Positions 22,027-28,626 of a DNA stretch of 28,626 nucleotides are shown in pieces; positions within the stretch are counted from its first letter, which is position 1; each line of letters opens with the position of its first letter. This stretch comes from Clostridia bacterium BRH_c25 (GTDB lineage: Bacteria > Bacillota_A > Clostridia > Lutisporales > Lutisporaceae), in contig LOES01000230.1 of NCBI GenBank assembly GCA_001515955.1, positions 1 to 28,626 of the forward strand, in the 5' to 3' direction. Position numbers and translations under genes: made by a program. The notes beneath the pieces are model-generated. The model made no database searches. It saw only the letters and a list, made by a program, of their open reading frames with translations, and was not told the origin of the DNA.

Positions 22027-24377
22027 TGAAAAAGCTGGATGTCAGGTTGCTGCGTATGGTAAAGCATTCAAAGGGGCAGTTCATTTCAGTTACTGTAATT
22101 GTGGCAGTTGCCTTATGCATATATATATTGTTCAGCATTACAAGCATCAACATACAAAATGCAGTGGACCACTATTACAGTACAACTAATATGAATGACA
22201 TGGTGATTGAGCTGATGAGGGTTCCCCAGGTTGCAGTTGATGATCTGAAATCTATTCAGGGAATAAGTGCTGTGCAAGGACGCGTAAGTGTCGATGTACC
22301 TCTGCAGGTCGCCGACAAGGATGAAAAAGTAAACATCCGTGTAGTTTCACTTCCCAAGAATGGCGGAATTATTAACAAGCTTTATACCGTAGCAGGCATA
22401 AGAGCGGAATTGGGCGATGATAATGTAATCTTGCTGGAACAGTTTGCCAATGCAAGGAATATAAAAATTGACGAAATCATAACACCGTATATAAACGGCA
22501 GAACTCACGATCTAAAGGTTTCCGGAATAGCTGCAAGCTCTGAATATATATATGTCATGGAAAATGATCAATCCCTTTTACCGGCTCTTGATAAGTTTGG
22601 GGTGGCATATGTCACTGAAGCTTTTGCACAATCCGTCTTCGGGTACAAGGGAAGCTTTAATGAAGTCCTGATTAAAGTAGATGATCAGAGTAATATTGAA
22701 GATATAATAGACCTTTTGGAAAAAAAGCTGGATAAATATGGCTTAAAAAGAATAACCAAGCTGGAGGATCAGCTAAGCAACAATGTACTGGTGCAAAAGA
22801 TAGACGGAATTGAAATGATGTCTTCTGTTCTGCCTGTGATGTTTCTGATGGTTGCAGCAATAATAATTTCCATTATGCTTTCCAGAATTGTCAATAACGA
22901 CAGGATGGCGATAGGTGTACTAAAGGCCTTGGGGTATGGCAATTTAAGCGTCCTTTCCCACTACACCAAATATGCCATGGCAATAGGGTTGGCGGGCTCG
23001 GTCACAGGAATTACAGGGGGAGTCCTTTTATCAAAGCCGATGAGTGAAGTATTTGTATCGTTTTTTAATATACCTCTTTCAGGGATACAAATAGAATATA
23101 GCTATATTCTGAACGCTATTATATTGACCAGCCTGTTCTGTGTCGGATCAGGACTTTTCGGCGCCAGAGGCATACTCCGGATCATGCCTGCCGACTCTAT
23201 GCGGCCTGAAGCACCGAAAACCGGTAAACGGATACTGCTGGAAAGGATAACCTTCCTTTGGCGGTATGTCCCCTTTAGTTGGAAAATGGTTATACGCAAT
23301 ATATTCAGGAATAAAAGAAGATTTGCTTTCCTGGTTCTGGGTCTGGCCTTGGCTTATGGTATTAATGTTGTTCCATTGTACATGACGCATTCAATGGTTT
23401 CCATGTTTGAGCTTCAATATGGAGAGTATCAGAAAATGGATTACACGGTAAATTTTGCACAGCCCCTGAATAAAGGAATAATTACAGATTTGAGCCGTCT
23501 GATTGAAGCAAAGAAAATTGAACCAAGGTTAGAGTATCCTTTTGAACTTGCAAACGGTTGGAGGAAAAAATCTGTCAGCATAATCGGTGTACCACAGCAG
23601 ACAGCTTTTTACAAGTTCGAGGATAAAGATAATAATTTAGTGAAATTACCGGATAAAGGGATTTTCATTACAGAGGCGATAGCAAAATTGCTTAATGTAA
23701 AAGAAGGCGAAGAAATAGTGGTCAAAAGCTTTTTACCGGGTAAGGAGGATGTATCGCTGCGGGTTACCAGCATCGTCAAGCAATATCTGGGGGCTAATGC
23801 ATATATGAATATTGAGACAATGCAGGCATTGCTATTAGACAAGCAGATGATCACAGGGGTTTCAGTTGCATCAGAGGATAATCTGAAGGAAAAGCTTAAG
23901 GATGTCAAGAACATTTCTGCGGTAAGCTCTATAGGTGATATAAAGCAATCCTTCGTAGATTATCTGGATACAATGAATCTTGCAATAGGGTTCTATATGC
24001 TGTTTGGCGGAATCCTGGGATTCGCCTTGATATATAATGCAACTATCATTAGTATTTCTGAACGCACAATGGAATTTGCAGCTCTGCGTATCATGGGCTT
24101 TGACAAAAAGGATATCTACGGTATGATCAGCAAGGAAAACTCGCTTACGGCTTTAATTGCAATTATAGTTGGAATTCCTCTGGGTGCAAGCATGATTAAT
24201 GGTATGTCTGAATCCTTTAGTTCGGAAATGATAACTTTCCCGGCCGCCTTGTCACCGAAGTTCTTTCTGCAGGCAGCTGTAGCCACAATTATATTCGTAA
24301 TAATTGCACAGCTGGCTACGTTAAAAAAGATTTATAACCTTAACTTTATTGATGCGCTGAAGAGCCGCATATCTTAG
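22020..24377 (+). CDS. FtsX/MacB-type ABC transporter permease
   Basis: This 785-residue membrane protein has a tandem FtsX-like layout. TM1 is at about 19-41, followed by a large extracytoplasmic domain. A three-helix group lies at about 265-385, another N-terminal-like helix at about 437-457, a second extracytoplasmic domain, and a final three-helix group at about 650-775. Typical cytoplasmic motifs GVLKALGYGNLSVL and ALRIMGFDKKDIYG follow TM helices in both halves. ATG 22020, GTG 22023 and ATG 22026 are all possible starts behind AAGGA. It works with the ATPase and the membrane-fusion protein of the same operon. The substrate is unknown. Confidence 0.92.
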   Translation: MVMKKLDVRLLRMVKHSKGQFISVTVIVAVALCIYILFSITSINIQNAVDHYYSTTNMNDMVIELMRVPQVAVDDLKSIQGISAVQGRVSVDVPLQVADKDEKVNIRVVSLPKNGGIINKLYTVAGIRAELGDDNVILLEQFANARNIKIDEIITPYINGRTHDLKVSGIAASSEYIYVMENDQSLLPALDKFGVAYVTEAFAQSVFGYKGSFNEVLIKVDDQSNIEDIIDLLEKKLDKYGLKRITKLEDQLSNNVLVQKIDGIEMMSSVLPVMFLMVAAIIISIMLSRIVNNDRMAIGVLKALGYGNLSVLSHYTKYAMAIGLAGSVTGITGGVLLSKPMSEVFVSFFNIPLSGIQIEYSYILNAIILTSLFCVGSGLFGARGILRIMPADSMRPEAPKTGKRILLERITFLWRYVPFSWKMVIRNIFRNKRRFAFLVLGLALAYGINVVPLYMTHSMVSMFELQYGEYQKMDYTVNFAQPLNKGIITDLSRLIEAKKIEPRLEYPFELANGWRKKSVSIIGVPQQTAFYKFEDKDNNLVKLPDKGIFITEAIAKLLNVKEGEEIVVKSFLPGKEDVSLRVTSIVKQYLGANAYMNIETMQALLLDKQMITGVSVASEDNLKEKLKDVKNISAVSSIGDIKQSFVDYLDTMNLAIGFYMLFGGILGFALIYNATIISISERTMEFAALRIMGFDKKDIYGMISKENSLTALIAIIVGIPLGASMINGMSESFSSEMITFPAALSPKFFLQAAVATIIFVIIAQLATLKKIYNLNFIDALKSRIS

Positions 24378-24383
24378 GGGGTA

Positions 24384-25628
24384 TTGAAATTGAAGAAAAA
24401 GATTATCTGGATAGTAATTTTCTTGGTAATAGCCAGCTTGGCAGGCATAAAAATCATGATGGGAAGCCCGGCAGTACCTGTTGAATCGGCAAAGGTCATC
24501 AGAGGAAATATAGAAGAATATATTGAAGAAACCGGGAATCTGGTGCTTGAAGAGGAAACAGTCATATATTCAGTATCCTCAGGCAAAATCATCCATAGTG
24601 CTAAAAAAGCAGGTGAAACAGTAAAAGCCGGAGAAATACTTGCAAGAATTGATAATAGCGATTTACTGCTGGAAACAAGAGCATTGGAAGCCCAAAAGCT
24701 CGCAATTGCAGCGAAGTATGATGATGCCAGGGACACAACAAATGATGAGGAAATACGCAGGCTTAATGCACAGGTTCGCTCTGCAGAGGCTGCATACGAA
24801 GAGGCAAAAAGTACGATGGACAACAATAGAGTATTATATGAATCCGGTGCAGTAAGCCTGGATACATATAAGAGCTCAGTTACCAAGCTGGCAGCTGCAG
24901 AAGCAGGGCTGGAGACAGCAAACAGCAGCCTGGCACTTGCCCAAAAGGGTGCATCGGTTAATGTAAGGAAGCAATATGAAGCTCAGCTTTCTGAGATTCA
25001 AGCCAGAATTGAACAGCTGAAGAAAAAATCAGAGGATATGGTTATAAAGTCGCCAATAGACGGTATGATAATGACTTCTGAAGTGGAGGAAGGCAGTATT
25101 GTGCAAGTGGGGTCGAAGCTATTTGAAATAGGCGGATCAAAGGGATTATACATTGAAAGCGATGTGCTTATTGAAGATATAGCAGGAGTCAAGGTAGGTT
25201 CAACTGTGATAATTGATGATGAAGATATAGGGATAAAGGCAATGAAGGGAACAGTTAAAAAAATACATCCCAAGGCCGTAAGCAAAATGTCTGATCTTGG
25301 AATAGAGCAAAAGAGGGTCCGGGTGGAGATTGGATTGGATGGAACAATTGAGGGACTGAGGCCAGGGTATGACCTGACAGTAAAAATCATAACACAAAGC
25401 AGGAAGGATACACTTTTGATTGCGGAGAAGGCAGTATTCAATTATCAAGGCAAGGATCATGTGTTTGTCGATGAAGGGGGCTTCGCAAAGCTCCGGGCCA
25501 TAGAAAAGGGACTTGAAAGCAACGAGCAGATTGAGGTACTGAAGGGCTTGAATGAGGGGGAGGAAGTCATTCTTTCTCCTGATGAGACCTTGGAGGAAGG
25601 GGCAAAAATCAAAACAAAAGAGGCTTAA
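24384..25628 (+). CDS. membrane-fusion (HlyD/MacA-like) periplasmic adaptor homologue
   Basis: This protein has about 414 residues. The N-terminal anchor helix IIWIVIFLVIASLAGIKIM is followed by a split biotinyl-lipoyl domain: VYSVSSGKIIHSAKKAGETVKAGEILARID, and later VIKSPIDGMIMTSEVEEGSIVQVG. These flank a long coiled coil (about 90-215). A beta-barrel and a membrane-proximal domain complete the fold. TTG 24384 or TTG 24390 is the start, behind TAGGGGG. In a Gram-positive the adaptor sits outside the membrane and links to the FtsX-type permease. Its stop codon lies inside a 28-bp palindromic terminator. Confidence 0.92.
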   Translation: MKLKKKIIWIVIFLVIASLAGIKIMMGSPAVPVESAKVIRGNIEEYIEETGNLVLEEETVIYSVSSGKIIHSAKKAGETVKAGEILARIDNSDLLLETRALEAQKLAIAAKYDDARDTTNDEEIRRLNAQVRSAEAAYEEAKSTMDNNRVLYESGAVSLDTYKSSVTKLAAAEAGLETANSSLALAQKGASVNVRKQYEAQLSEIQARIEQLKKKSEDMVIKSPIDGMIMTSEVEEGSIVQVGSKLFEIGGSKGLYIESDVLIEDIAGVKVGSTVIIDDEDIGIKAMKGTVKKIHPKAVSKMSDLGIEQKRVRVEIGLDGTIEGLRPGYDLTVKIITQSRKDTLLIAEKAVFNYQGKDHVFVDEGGFAKLRAIEKGLESNEQIEVLKGLNEGEEVILSPDETLEEGAKIKTKEA

Positions 25629-25640
25629 GCCTCTTTTGTT
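25613..25640. terminator. 28-bp perfect palindrome, bidirectional terminator
   Basis: The arm AACAAAAGAGGCTT is followed by its exact complement, centred on TTAA. The efflux operon stop TAA (25626-25628) lies at the centre. A-runs and T-runs within the arms give a T-tract in both directions. It separates the convergent efflux operon and lexA. Confidence 0.85.
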
Positions 25641-25657
25641 TATTTAATTTCTTAAAA

Positions 25658-26278
25658 TTACCTTATTGCCCGGAATACTCCTATAACCTTACCCAGTATT
25701 GCCAGATCCTTGACTATTATAGGCATGAGATAAGGGTTCTCGGGCTGTAGTCTGAAATAATCCTTTTCCTTGTAGAAGGTCTTGACAGTAGCCTCATCAT
25801 TAAGCAATGCCACTACAATATCTCCATTTCTAGCAACTGCCTGCTGCCTGACAATAACATAATCACCGTCAAATATACCTGCATTTATCATGCTGTCACC
25901 CTTGACTACCAGCATGAACGCATCTTGATTTCCGATAAATTCAACAGGAACAGGGAAGGAATCCTCAATATTCTCCTCAGCTAATATGGGAAGGCCGGCA
26001 GTGACTTTACCCACTATAGGCAAGTCAACCATTTCCTTTTTGGATACAATAGAACCGCTGCTGTCAAGCACTTCAATGGCACGGGGCTTAGTTGGATCTC
26101 TTCGTATATACCCTTTTCTTTCAAGTCTTTCCAAATGTCCGTGAACTGTAGAAGTAGACTTCAGCTTTACGGCATCGCATATTTCCCTGACAGAAGGGGG
26201 ATAACCCTTTTTATGTATTTCCTTTTTTATAAAACTCAATACTTCCAATTGCTTTTTGCTTAACTCATCAATATTCAT
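25658..26278 (-). CDS. lexA: SOS repressor LexA
   Basis: This 206-residue repressor uses the ATG at 26278 ([10 protein letters not shown]); an upstream in-frame ATG at 26317 would add 13 residues without family similarity. The N-terminal winged helix (about 1-65) has [25 protein letters not shown]. The cleavage site is Ala94-Gly95 in VTAGLP. The catalytic dyad is Ser129 (KGDSM) and Lys166 (EATVKTF). RecA filaments trigger self-cleavage and release SOS genes. It is divergent from the yneA-like gene, and a LexA box overlaps its own -35, indicating autorepression. Confidence 0.97.
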   Translation of the reverse strand: MNIDELSKKQLEVLSFIKKEIHKKGYPPSVREICDAVKLKSTSTVHGHLERLERKGYIRRDPTKPRAIEVLDSSGSIVSKKEMVDLPIVGKVTAGLPILAEENIEDSFPVPVEFIGNQDAFMLVVKGDSMINAGIFDGDYVIVRQQAVARNGDIVVALLNDEATVKTFYKEKDYFRLQPENPYLMPIIVKDLAILGKVIGVFRAIR

Positions 26279-26329
26279 ATTAACACTCCATTTTCTCTTA
26301 TATGGATTATTAGCCATTTAATTAAGGTT

Positions 26330-26358
26330 ATTATATCATAGTGATACATAAATTTCAA
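26330..26358 (-). promoter_or_regulatory. lexA promoter
   Basis: On the minus strand, TTGAAA (26358-26353), an exact 17-bp spacer and TATAAT (26335-26330) lie 52 bases before the lexA ATG. The -35 overlaps the LexA box at 26356-26369. Confidence 0.8.
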
Positions 26359-26369
26359 ACATACGTTCG
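26356..26369. promoter_or_regulatory. LexA box 1 (lexA operator)
   Basis: CAAACATACGTTCG matches the Gram-positive CGAAC-N4-GTTCG consensus at 9 of 10 fixed positions. It overlaps the lexA -35. Confidence 0.85.
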
Positions 26370-26467
26370 TAATTTTTTAGAAGTTCATCATCCTCACAAG
26401 AAGCTATATAGTGTAAAGCATTGATATTACTAACTTTTGCTTATATTAGCACAATTTGAAATTTTTC

Positions 26468-26496
26468 TTGACACAGCACGTACGTTCGTATAAAAT
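26468..26496 (+). promoter_or_regulatory. promoter of the yneA-like gene
   Basis: TTGACA (26468-26473), a 17-bp spacer and TAAAAT (26491-26496). TATAAA at 26489 would give a 15-bp spacer. The spacer is occupied by a LexA box. Confidence 0.8.
26475..26488. promoter_or_regulatory. LexA box 2 (between -35 and -10)
   Basis: AGCACGTACGTTCG matches CGAAC-N4-GTTCG at 8 of 10 fixed positions. It lies exactly in the promoter spacer of the yneA-like gene. Confidence 0.7.
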
Positions 26497-26503
26497 GGAA
26501 ATA

Positions 26504-26517
26504 AGAACAAATGTTCG
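26504..26517. promoter_or_regulatory. LexA box 3 (downstream of -10)
   Basis: AGAACAAATGTTCG matches the consensus at 9 of 10 fixed positions. It lies just after the expected transcription start of the yneA-like gene, 5 bases before its ribosome-binding site. Confidence 0.8.
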
Positions 26518-26533
26518 CATTGGAGGTAATTGT

Positions 26534-26824
26534 ATGAAAAGATATGTAATAAAAAATAGAATGAGATTTTTGGTTTCTGTCAGCTTGATTATGATTTTTA
26601 TAGTATCCTCATTTTTCTCACTGGTAGTAAGCGCAAAGGGAAGTAACGAAGTGTCCTTAATAACAGAATATGTAGAAGAGGGAGATACTATATGGGGCAT
26701 GTCCGTGAATTATGCCGGAAAAATGGATATAAGAGAGTACATATCAAGAGTTATGGATATCAATAATTTGCATAGTGCGAATATTAAGCCGGGGGATCTG
26801 CTGTATTTCCCGGAATACAATTAA
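26534..26824 (+). CDS. yneA: YneA-like SOS cell-division inhibitor (TM + LysM)
   Basis: This 96-residue protein starts at ATG 26534 behind GGAGGTAATTGT. A single membrane helix or uncleaved signal spans about 12-34 (FLVSVSLIMIFIVSSFFSLVV). A LysM domain lies at about 44-93 (YVEEGDTIWGMSV...NLHSANIKPGDLLYFPEY). Length, TM-LysM layout and divergent position next to lexA match Bacillus YneA, which delays division during the SOS response. Two LexA boxes sit on its promoter. Sequence identity to Bacillus YneA is probably low, so the call depends strongly on context. Confidence 0.82.
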   Translation: MKRYVIKNRMRFLVSVSLIMIFIVSSFFSLVVSAKGSNEVSLITEYVEEGDTIWGMSVNYAGKMDIREYISRVMDINNLHSANIKPGDLLYFPEYN

Positions 26825-26845
26825 AAACGGGGCTGCATTGCCCCG
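26822..26845 (-). terminator. terminator of the minus-strand membrane-protein gene
   Basis: The stem CGGGG / CCCCG (26828-26845) is followed on the minus strand by TTTTTAA. It may also act weakly on the plus strand after the yneA-like gene, where the tail is CCTTATT. Confidence 0.7.
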
Positions 26846-26853
26846 CCTTATTG

Positions 26854-28044
26854 CTATTTAATCACCAGATCCTCAATATCCTTCTTTAATATCGCTATTC
26901 TAATATTCTTAGTTACTGTATGCATTCTTTGCATTATAGTTAATAGCGGCTGATAAGCATTTCCTATAACAATAGTTTTATCCTCTTCCACTACTTCACT
27001 GACGTCATCAATAATAAGCTCATATTTTATTAACTTTACTTCAAAGCCATTGTGGTTTGTCTCCAAAACGCAGTAAGCCTTTGCAAGCTCCCTGCCTTTG
27101 TCTGTTCCACTGAATACTAAAAAGTCATCCTCTATGGAAACAAAATGAAATTCAGGTATTTTTCCAGGTTCATCCTCAATATAATCATAGGTTACATCCT
27201 TCAGACTCAGCTCGTCTACAACTATTCCGTATTCAGGCAGACCGGCTGCAATATTTTCGGCACACTGGATCATTCTAAATATATTTTGGTACAGCCATTT
27301 TTCCTTGTCTATTCTTTTGCCGAACACCATGGTTCTCGGCACTATATAATGCTTCTGATCCTTATGAAAAGCAACAACTGAGAATCCGTCATATCTGCTG
27401 TCAGGCTTAATACCGAATTTTTCATATTCAGGAGGCTCATACTCATTTTCCAGAATGAAATCAATATAAGTTGATGAATCGAAGTTTGCAATGGTAACTT
27501 TGTCGGCACTTATATACTTTATAAAAAGCTTGTTCTTGATTTCCTGACTTATATCCAATTCCCTGATTTCAGCTACATCATTGGTGTTTTTGCCTTTAAT
27601 CAAAGATTTTGTATTTATTTTGTTGTTTCTTTCTATCATATCCATAGAGTTGTTAAGAAGGAGGGAGGGGTATTGATTCACATACCGGTCTATAGTTTTT
27701 GGCTTTAATTTAATTATATTGTCGTATAGAAAGTATGCTTTTTTGTCAATGAGTTTCTTGAAAATTACATCCCATTGTATTATTATTCTATTATCTCTAT
27801 TAACAAGGGGTATTCCGTTTACTTCGTCCATAATGCTGAAAAGTATCTCCTTGACCTTGCCTTTTTCCAGGTACTCATTTGTTCTTGACAATATCTGATA
27901 GGCGATGACCAGTATGTATAACAGAGTAGTAACAAGCCAGGGGGTAGTAACATCAAGACTAAAAATTTTCGTAAAAATGAGTTCAACAAGTAAAACTAGA
28001 ACATAAACTGCAAACATAAATAAATTGGAAGTTACGCTGAACAA
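26854..28044 (-). CDS. membrane-anchored protein of unknown function
   Basis: This is a 396-residue protein that I do not recognise. Two N-terminal membrane helices (about 8-28 and 32-52) are followed by about 340 soluble residues that should face the cytoplasm if both termini are inside. That part has a helical section (VKEILFSIMDEVNGIPLVN..., about 60-130), a charged linker (NNKINTKSLIKGKNTND) and mixed alpha/beta sequence with SRYDGFSVVAFHKDQKHYIVPRTMVFGKRI. No catalytic signature or repeat is visible. The start is TTG 28044 with a poor ribosome-binding site; ATG at residue 10 is an alternative. It is monocistronic, with its own terminator, and converges on the yneA-like gene. Confidence 0.75.
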   Translation of the reverse strand: MFSVTSNLFMFAVYVLVLLVELIFTKIFSLDVTTPWLVTTLLYILVIAYQILSRTNEYLEKGKVKEILFSIMDEVNGIPLVNRDNRIIIQWDVIFKKLIDKKAYFLYDNIIKLKPKTIDRYVNQYPSLLLNNSMDMIERNNKINTKSLIKGKNTNDVAEIRELDISQEIKNKLFIKYISADKVTIANFDSSTYIDFILENEYEPPEYEKFGIKPDSRYDGFSVVAFHKDQKHYIVPRTMVFGKRIDKEKWLYQNIFRMIQCAENIAAGLPEYGIVVDELSLKDVTYDYIEDEPGKIPEFHFVSIEDDFLVFSGTDKGRELAKAYCVLETNHNGFEVKLIKYELIIDDVSEVVEEDKTIVIGNAYQPLLTIMQRMHTVTKNIRIAILKKDIEDLVIK

Positions 28045-28138
28045 AATATAACACCGCCTTTTGGTAATAATTGAGTGATTGCTATATATAATATATCGGA
28101 ATATATGTTTTTTTCTTTAACTTTCCATTCTTAGGATA

Positions 28139-28168
28139 TTGCTTATATATCAATAATTTTAATATAAT
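28139..28168 (+). promoter_or_regulatory. promoter of the Cys-rich small protein gene
   Basis: TTGCTT (28139-28144), an 18-bp spacer and TATAAT (28163-28168) lie 40 bases before the ATG, in a very AT-rich divergent region (28045-28208). Confidence 0.6.
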
Positions 28169-28208
28169 ATAAGTTGATGAAGTGAATAAATTAAACGGAG
28201 GCTATGAT

Positions 28209-28466
28209 ATGGCATATAAAAAAGAATGTGTCTTAATTGACAGAGAGTGCATGGATTGTGGCGAATGCAACATATGTGACCTTAACCCCGATAAGATCTG
28301 CGATAATTGCTGCGTTTGCATTGATAAGGCTGCTGATTACAAGAGCATCGAAATAGATGAGATAATAGATGATGAAAGCATGCCAATAGACGAAGAAGAC
28401 CTGGAAGATTGGAAATATGAAGAAGACTACATAGTAGATTATGATGATGAAAAGAGCAATGATTAA
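28209..28466 (+). CDS. small cysteine-rich acidic protein, unknown
   Basis: This 85-residue protein starts at ATG 28209, chosen because CGGAGG (28196-28201) lies 7 bases upstream; a GTG at 28182 precedes that site. The first half has nine cysteines (7, 14, 17, 20, 23, 31, 34, 35, 37), including CxxCxxCxxC and CxxCCxC, suited to binding zinc or an iron-sulfur cluster. The second half is strongly acidic (EIDEIIDDESMPIDEEDLEDWKYEEDYIVDYDD) with no cysteine. No signal peptide is present, so it is probably cytoplasmic. I do not know its function. It is convergent with a Xer-type recombinase gene. Confidence 0.8.
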   Translation: MAYKKECVLIDRECMDCGECNICDLNPDKICDNCCVCIDKAADYKSIEIDEIIDDESMPIDEEDLEDWKYEEDYIVDYDDEKSND

Positions 28467-28493
28467 CATAATAATATTTATGTTAATCATTGC
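28456..28493. terminator. shared hairpin between convergent genes
   Basis: A 15-bp perfect stem (28456-28470 / 28479-28493) has loop ATAATATT. It covers the stop codon of the Cys-rich gene. The long stem between convergent genes suits a bidirectional terminator, although no T-tract follows. Confidence 0.6.
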
Positions 28494-28498
28494 CAATG

Positions 28499-28626
28499 CT
28501 ACTTCTTTTCTTCGGAAAGAGGATTGGATTTTGCAGCATTTCTTAATGTTTCATCATCCAGATGGGTGTAGATTTGTGTGGTAGAAATATTCTCATGACC
28601 GAGAATCTGCTGCAGGGATCTGATAT
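28499..28626 (-). CDS. tyrosine recombinase (XerC/XerD-like), C-terminal fragment
   Basis: Only the last 41 or so residues lie in the window; the rest continues past the right edge. [20 protein letters not shown] contains the conserved LGH histidine and the catalytic tyrosine (IYTH) of the integrase family. The following [20 protein letters not shown] is the usual C-terminal tail. In this setting a chromosomal XerD-type enzyme is more likely than a phage integrase, but the visible part cannot decide. Confidence 0.85.
   Translation of the reverse strand, partial: IRSLQQILGHENISTTQIYTHLDDETLRNAAKSNPLSEEKK

Noticed and set aside
28499..28626. Prophage integrase with attachment site
   Set aside because: No phage genes or att-like duplications are visible; a chromosomal XerD-type enzyme is the simpler reading, and most of the gene is outside the window.

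Overview
The window looks like chromosome from a low-to-moderate GC Clostridia member, probably near Clostridium cluster III (Ruminiclostridium / Hungateiclostridiaceae). This is an inference from gene content and order (miaB-mutS-mutL-miaA-hfq, LexA with Gram-positive-type boxes, YneA-like LysM protein, YnbB-type PLP enzyme) and from heavy AGA/AGG and ATA codon use over most of the window. No 16S or other decisive marker is present.

Region 1 (1-4400) is an accessory-looking island. A repeat-rich intergenic start is followed by a small lipoprotein, an OmpR-family response regulator overlapping its histidine kinase, a frameshifted small gene and a small membrane ORF. Two 96-bp control sequences (211-306 and 3636-3731) align without gaps at about 79/96 identities. 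They bracket the two-component system and precede the lipoprotein and the broken gene. Each carries NNAACA-like repeats at a 10-11 bp period upstream of a TATAAT that lacks a properly spaced -35, as expected for a promoter activated by an OmpR/PhoB-type regulator. The regulator's arginine codons (10 of 18 CGN) differ from those of the core genes (5 of 31 in miaB).

Region 2 (4400-9700) holds a secreted protein with two peptidoglycan-binding domains, a tRNA-Pro(CGG) on the minus strand, a beta-CASP metallo-beta-lactamase ribonuclease-like protein, a putative Rad52/DdrA-like protein, and a polysaccharide deacetylase with a YkoP-like neighbour.

Region 3 (9750-17150) is the conserved run miaB-mutS-mutL-miaA-hfq: tRNA A37 modification, mismatch repair with an endonuclease-type MutL, and the RNA chaperone Hfq. 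Palindromes sit before miaB and between mutS and mutL.

Region 4 (17150-25640) holds a PLP enzyme of the aluminium-resistance/methionine gamma-lyase-like family, an unusually long glutamine synthetase behind a strong sigma-A promoter, and a TetR-regulated ABC export operon (regulator, ATPase, FtsX-type permease, membrane-fusion protein).

Region 5 (25640-28626) is an SOS control locus. lexA and a yneA-like LysM division-inhibitor gene are divergent, with three candidate LexA boxes placed on their two promoters. After it come a membrane-anchored protein of unknown function, a nine-cysteine acidic mini-protein, and the C-terminal end of a Xer-type tyrosine recombinase running off the window.

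I found no CRISPR array, transposase, rRNA or clear prophage. The least explained items are the paired control sequences around the two-component system, the Rad52-like gene, the leader hairpins around mutL, and the Cys-rich mini-protein.
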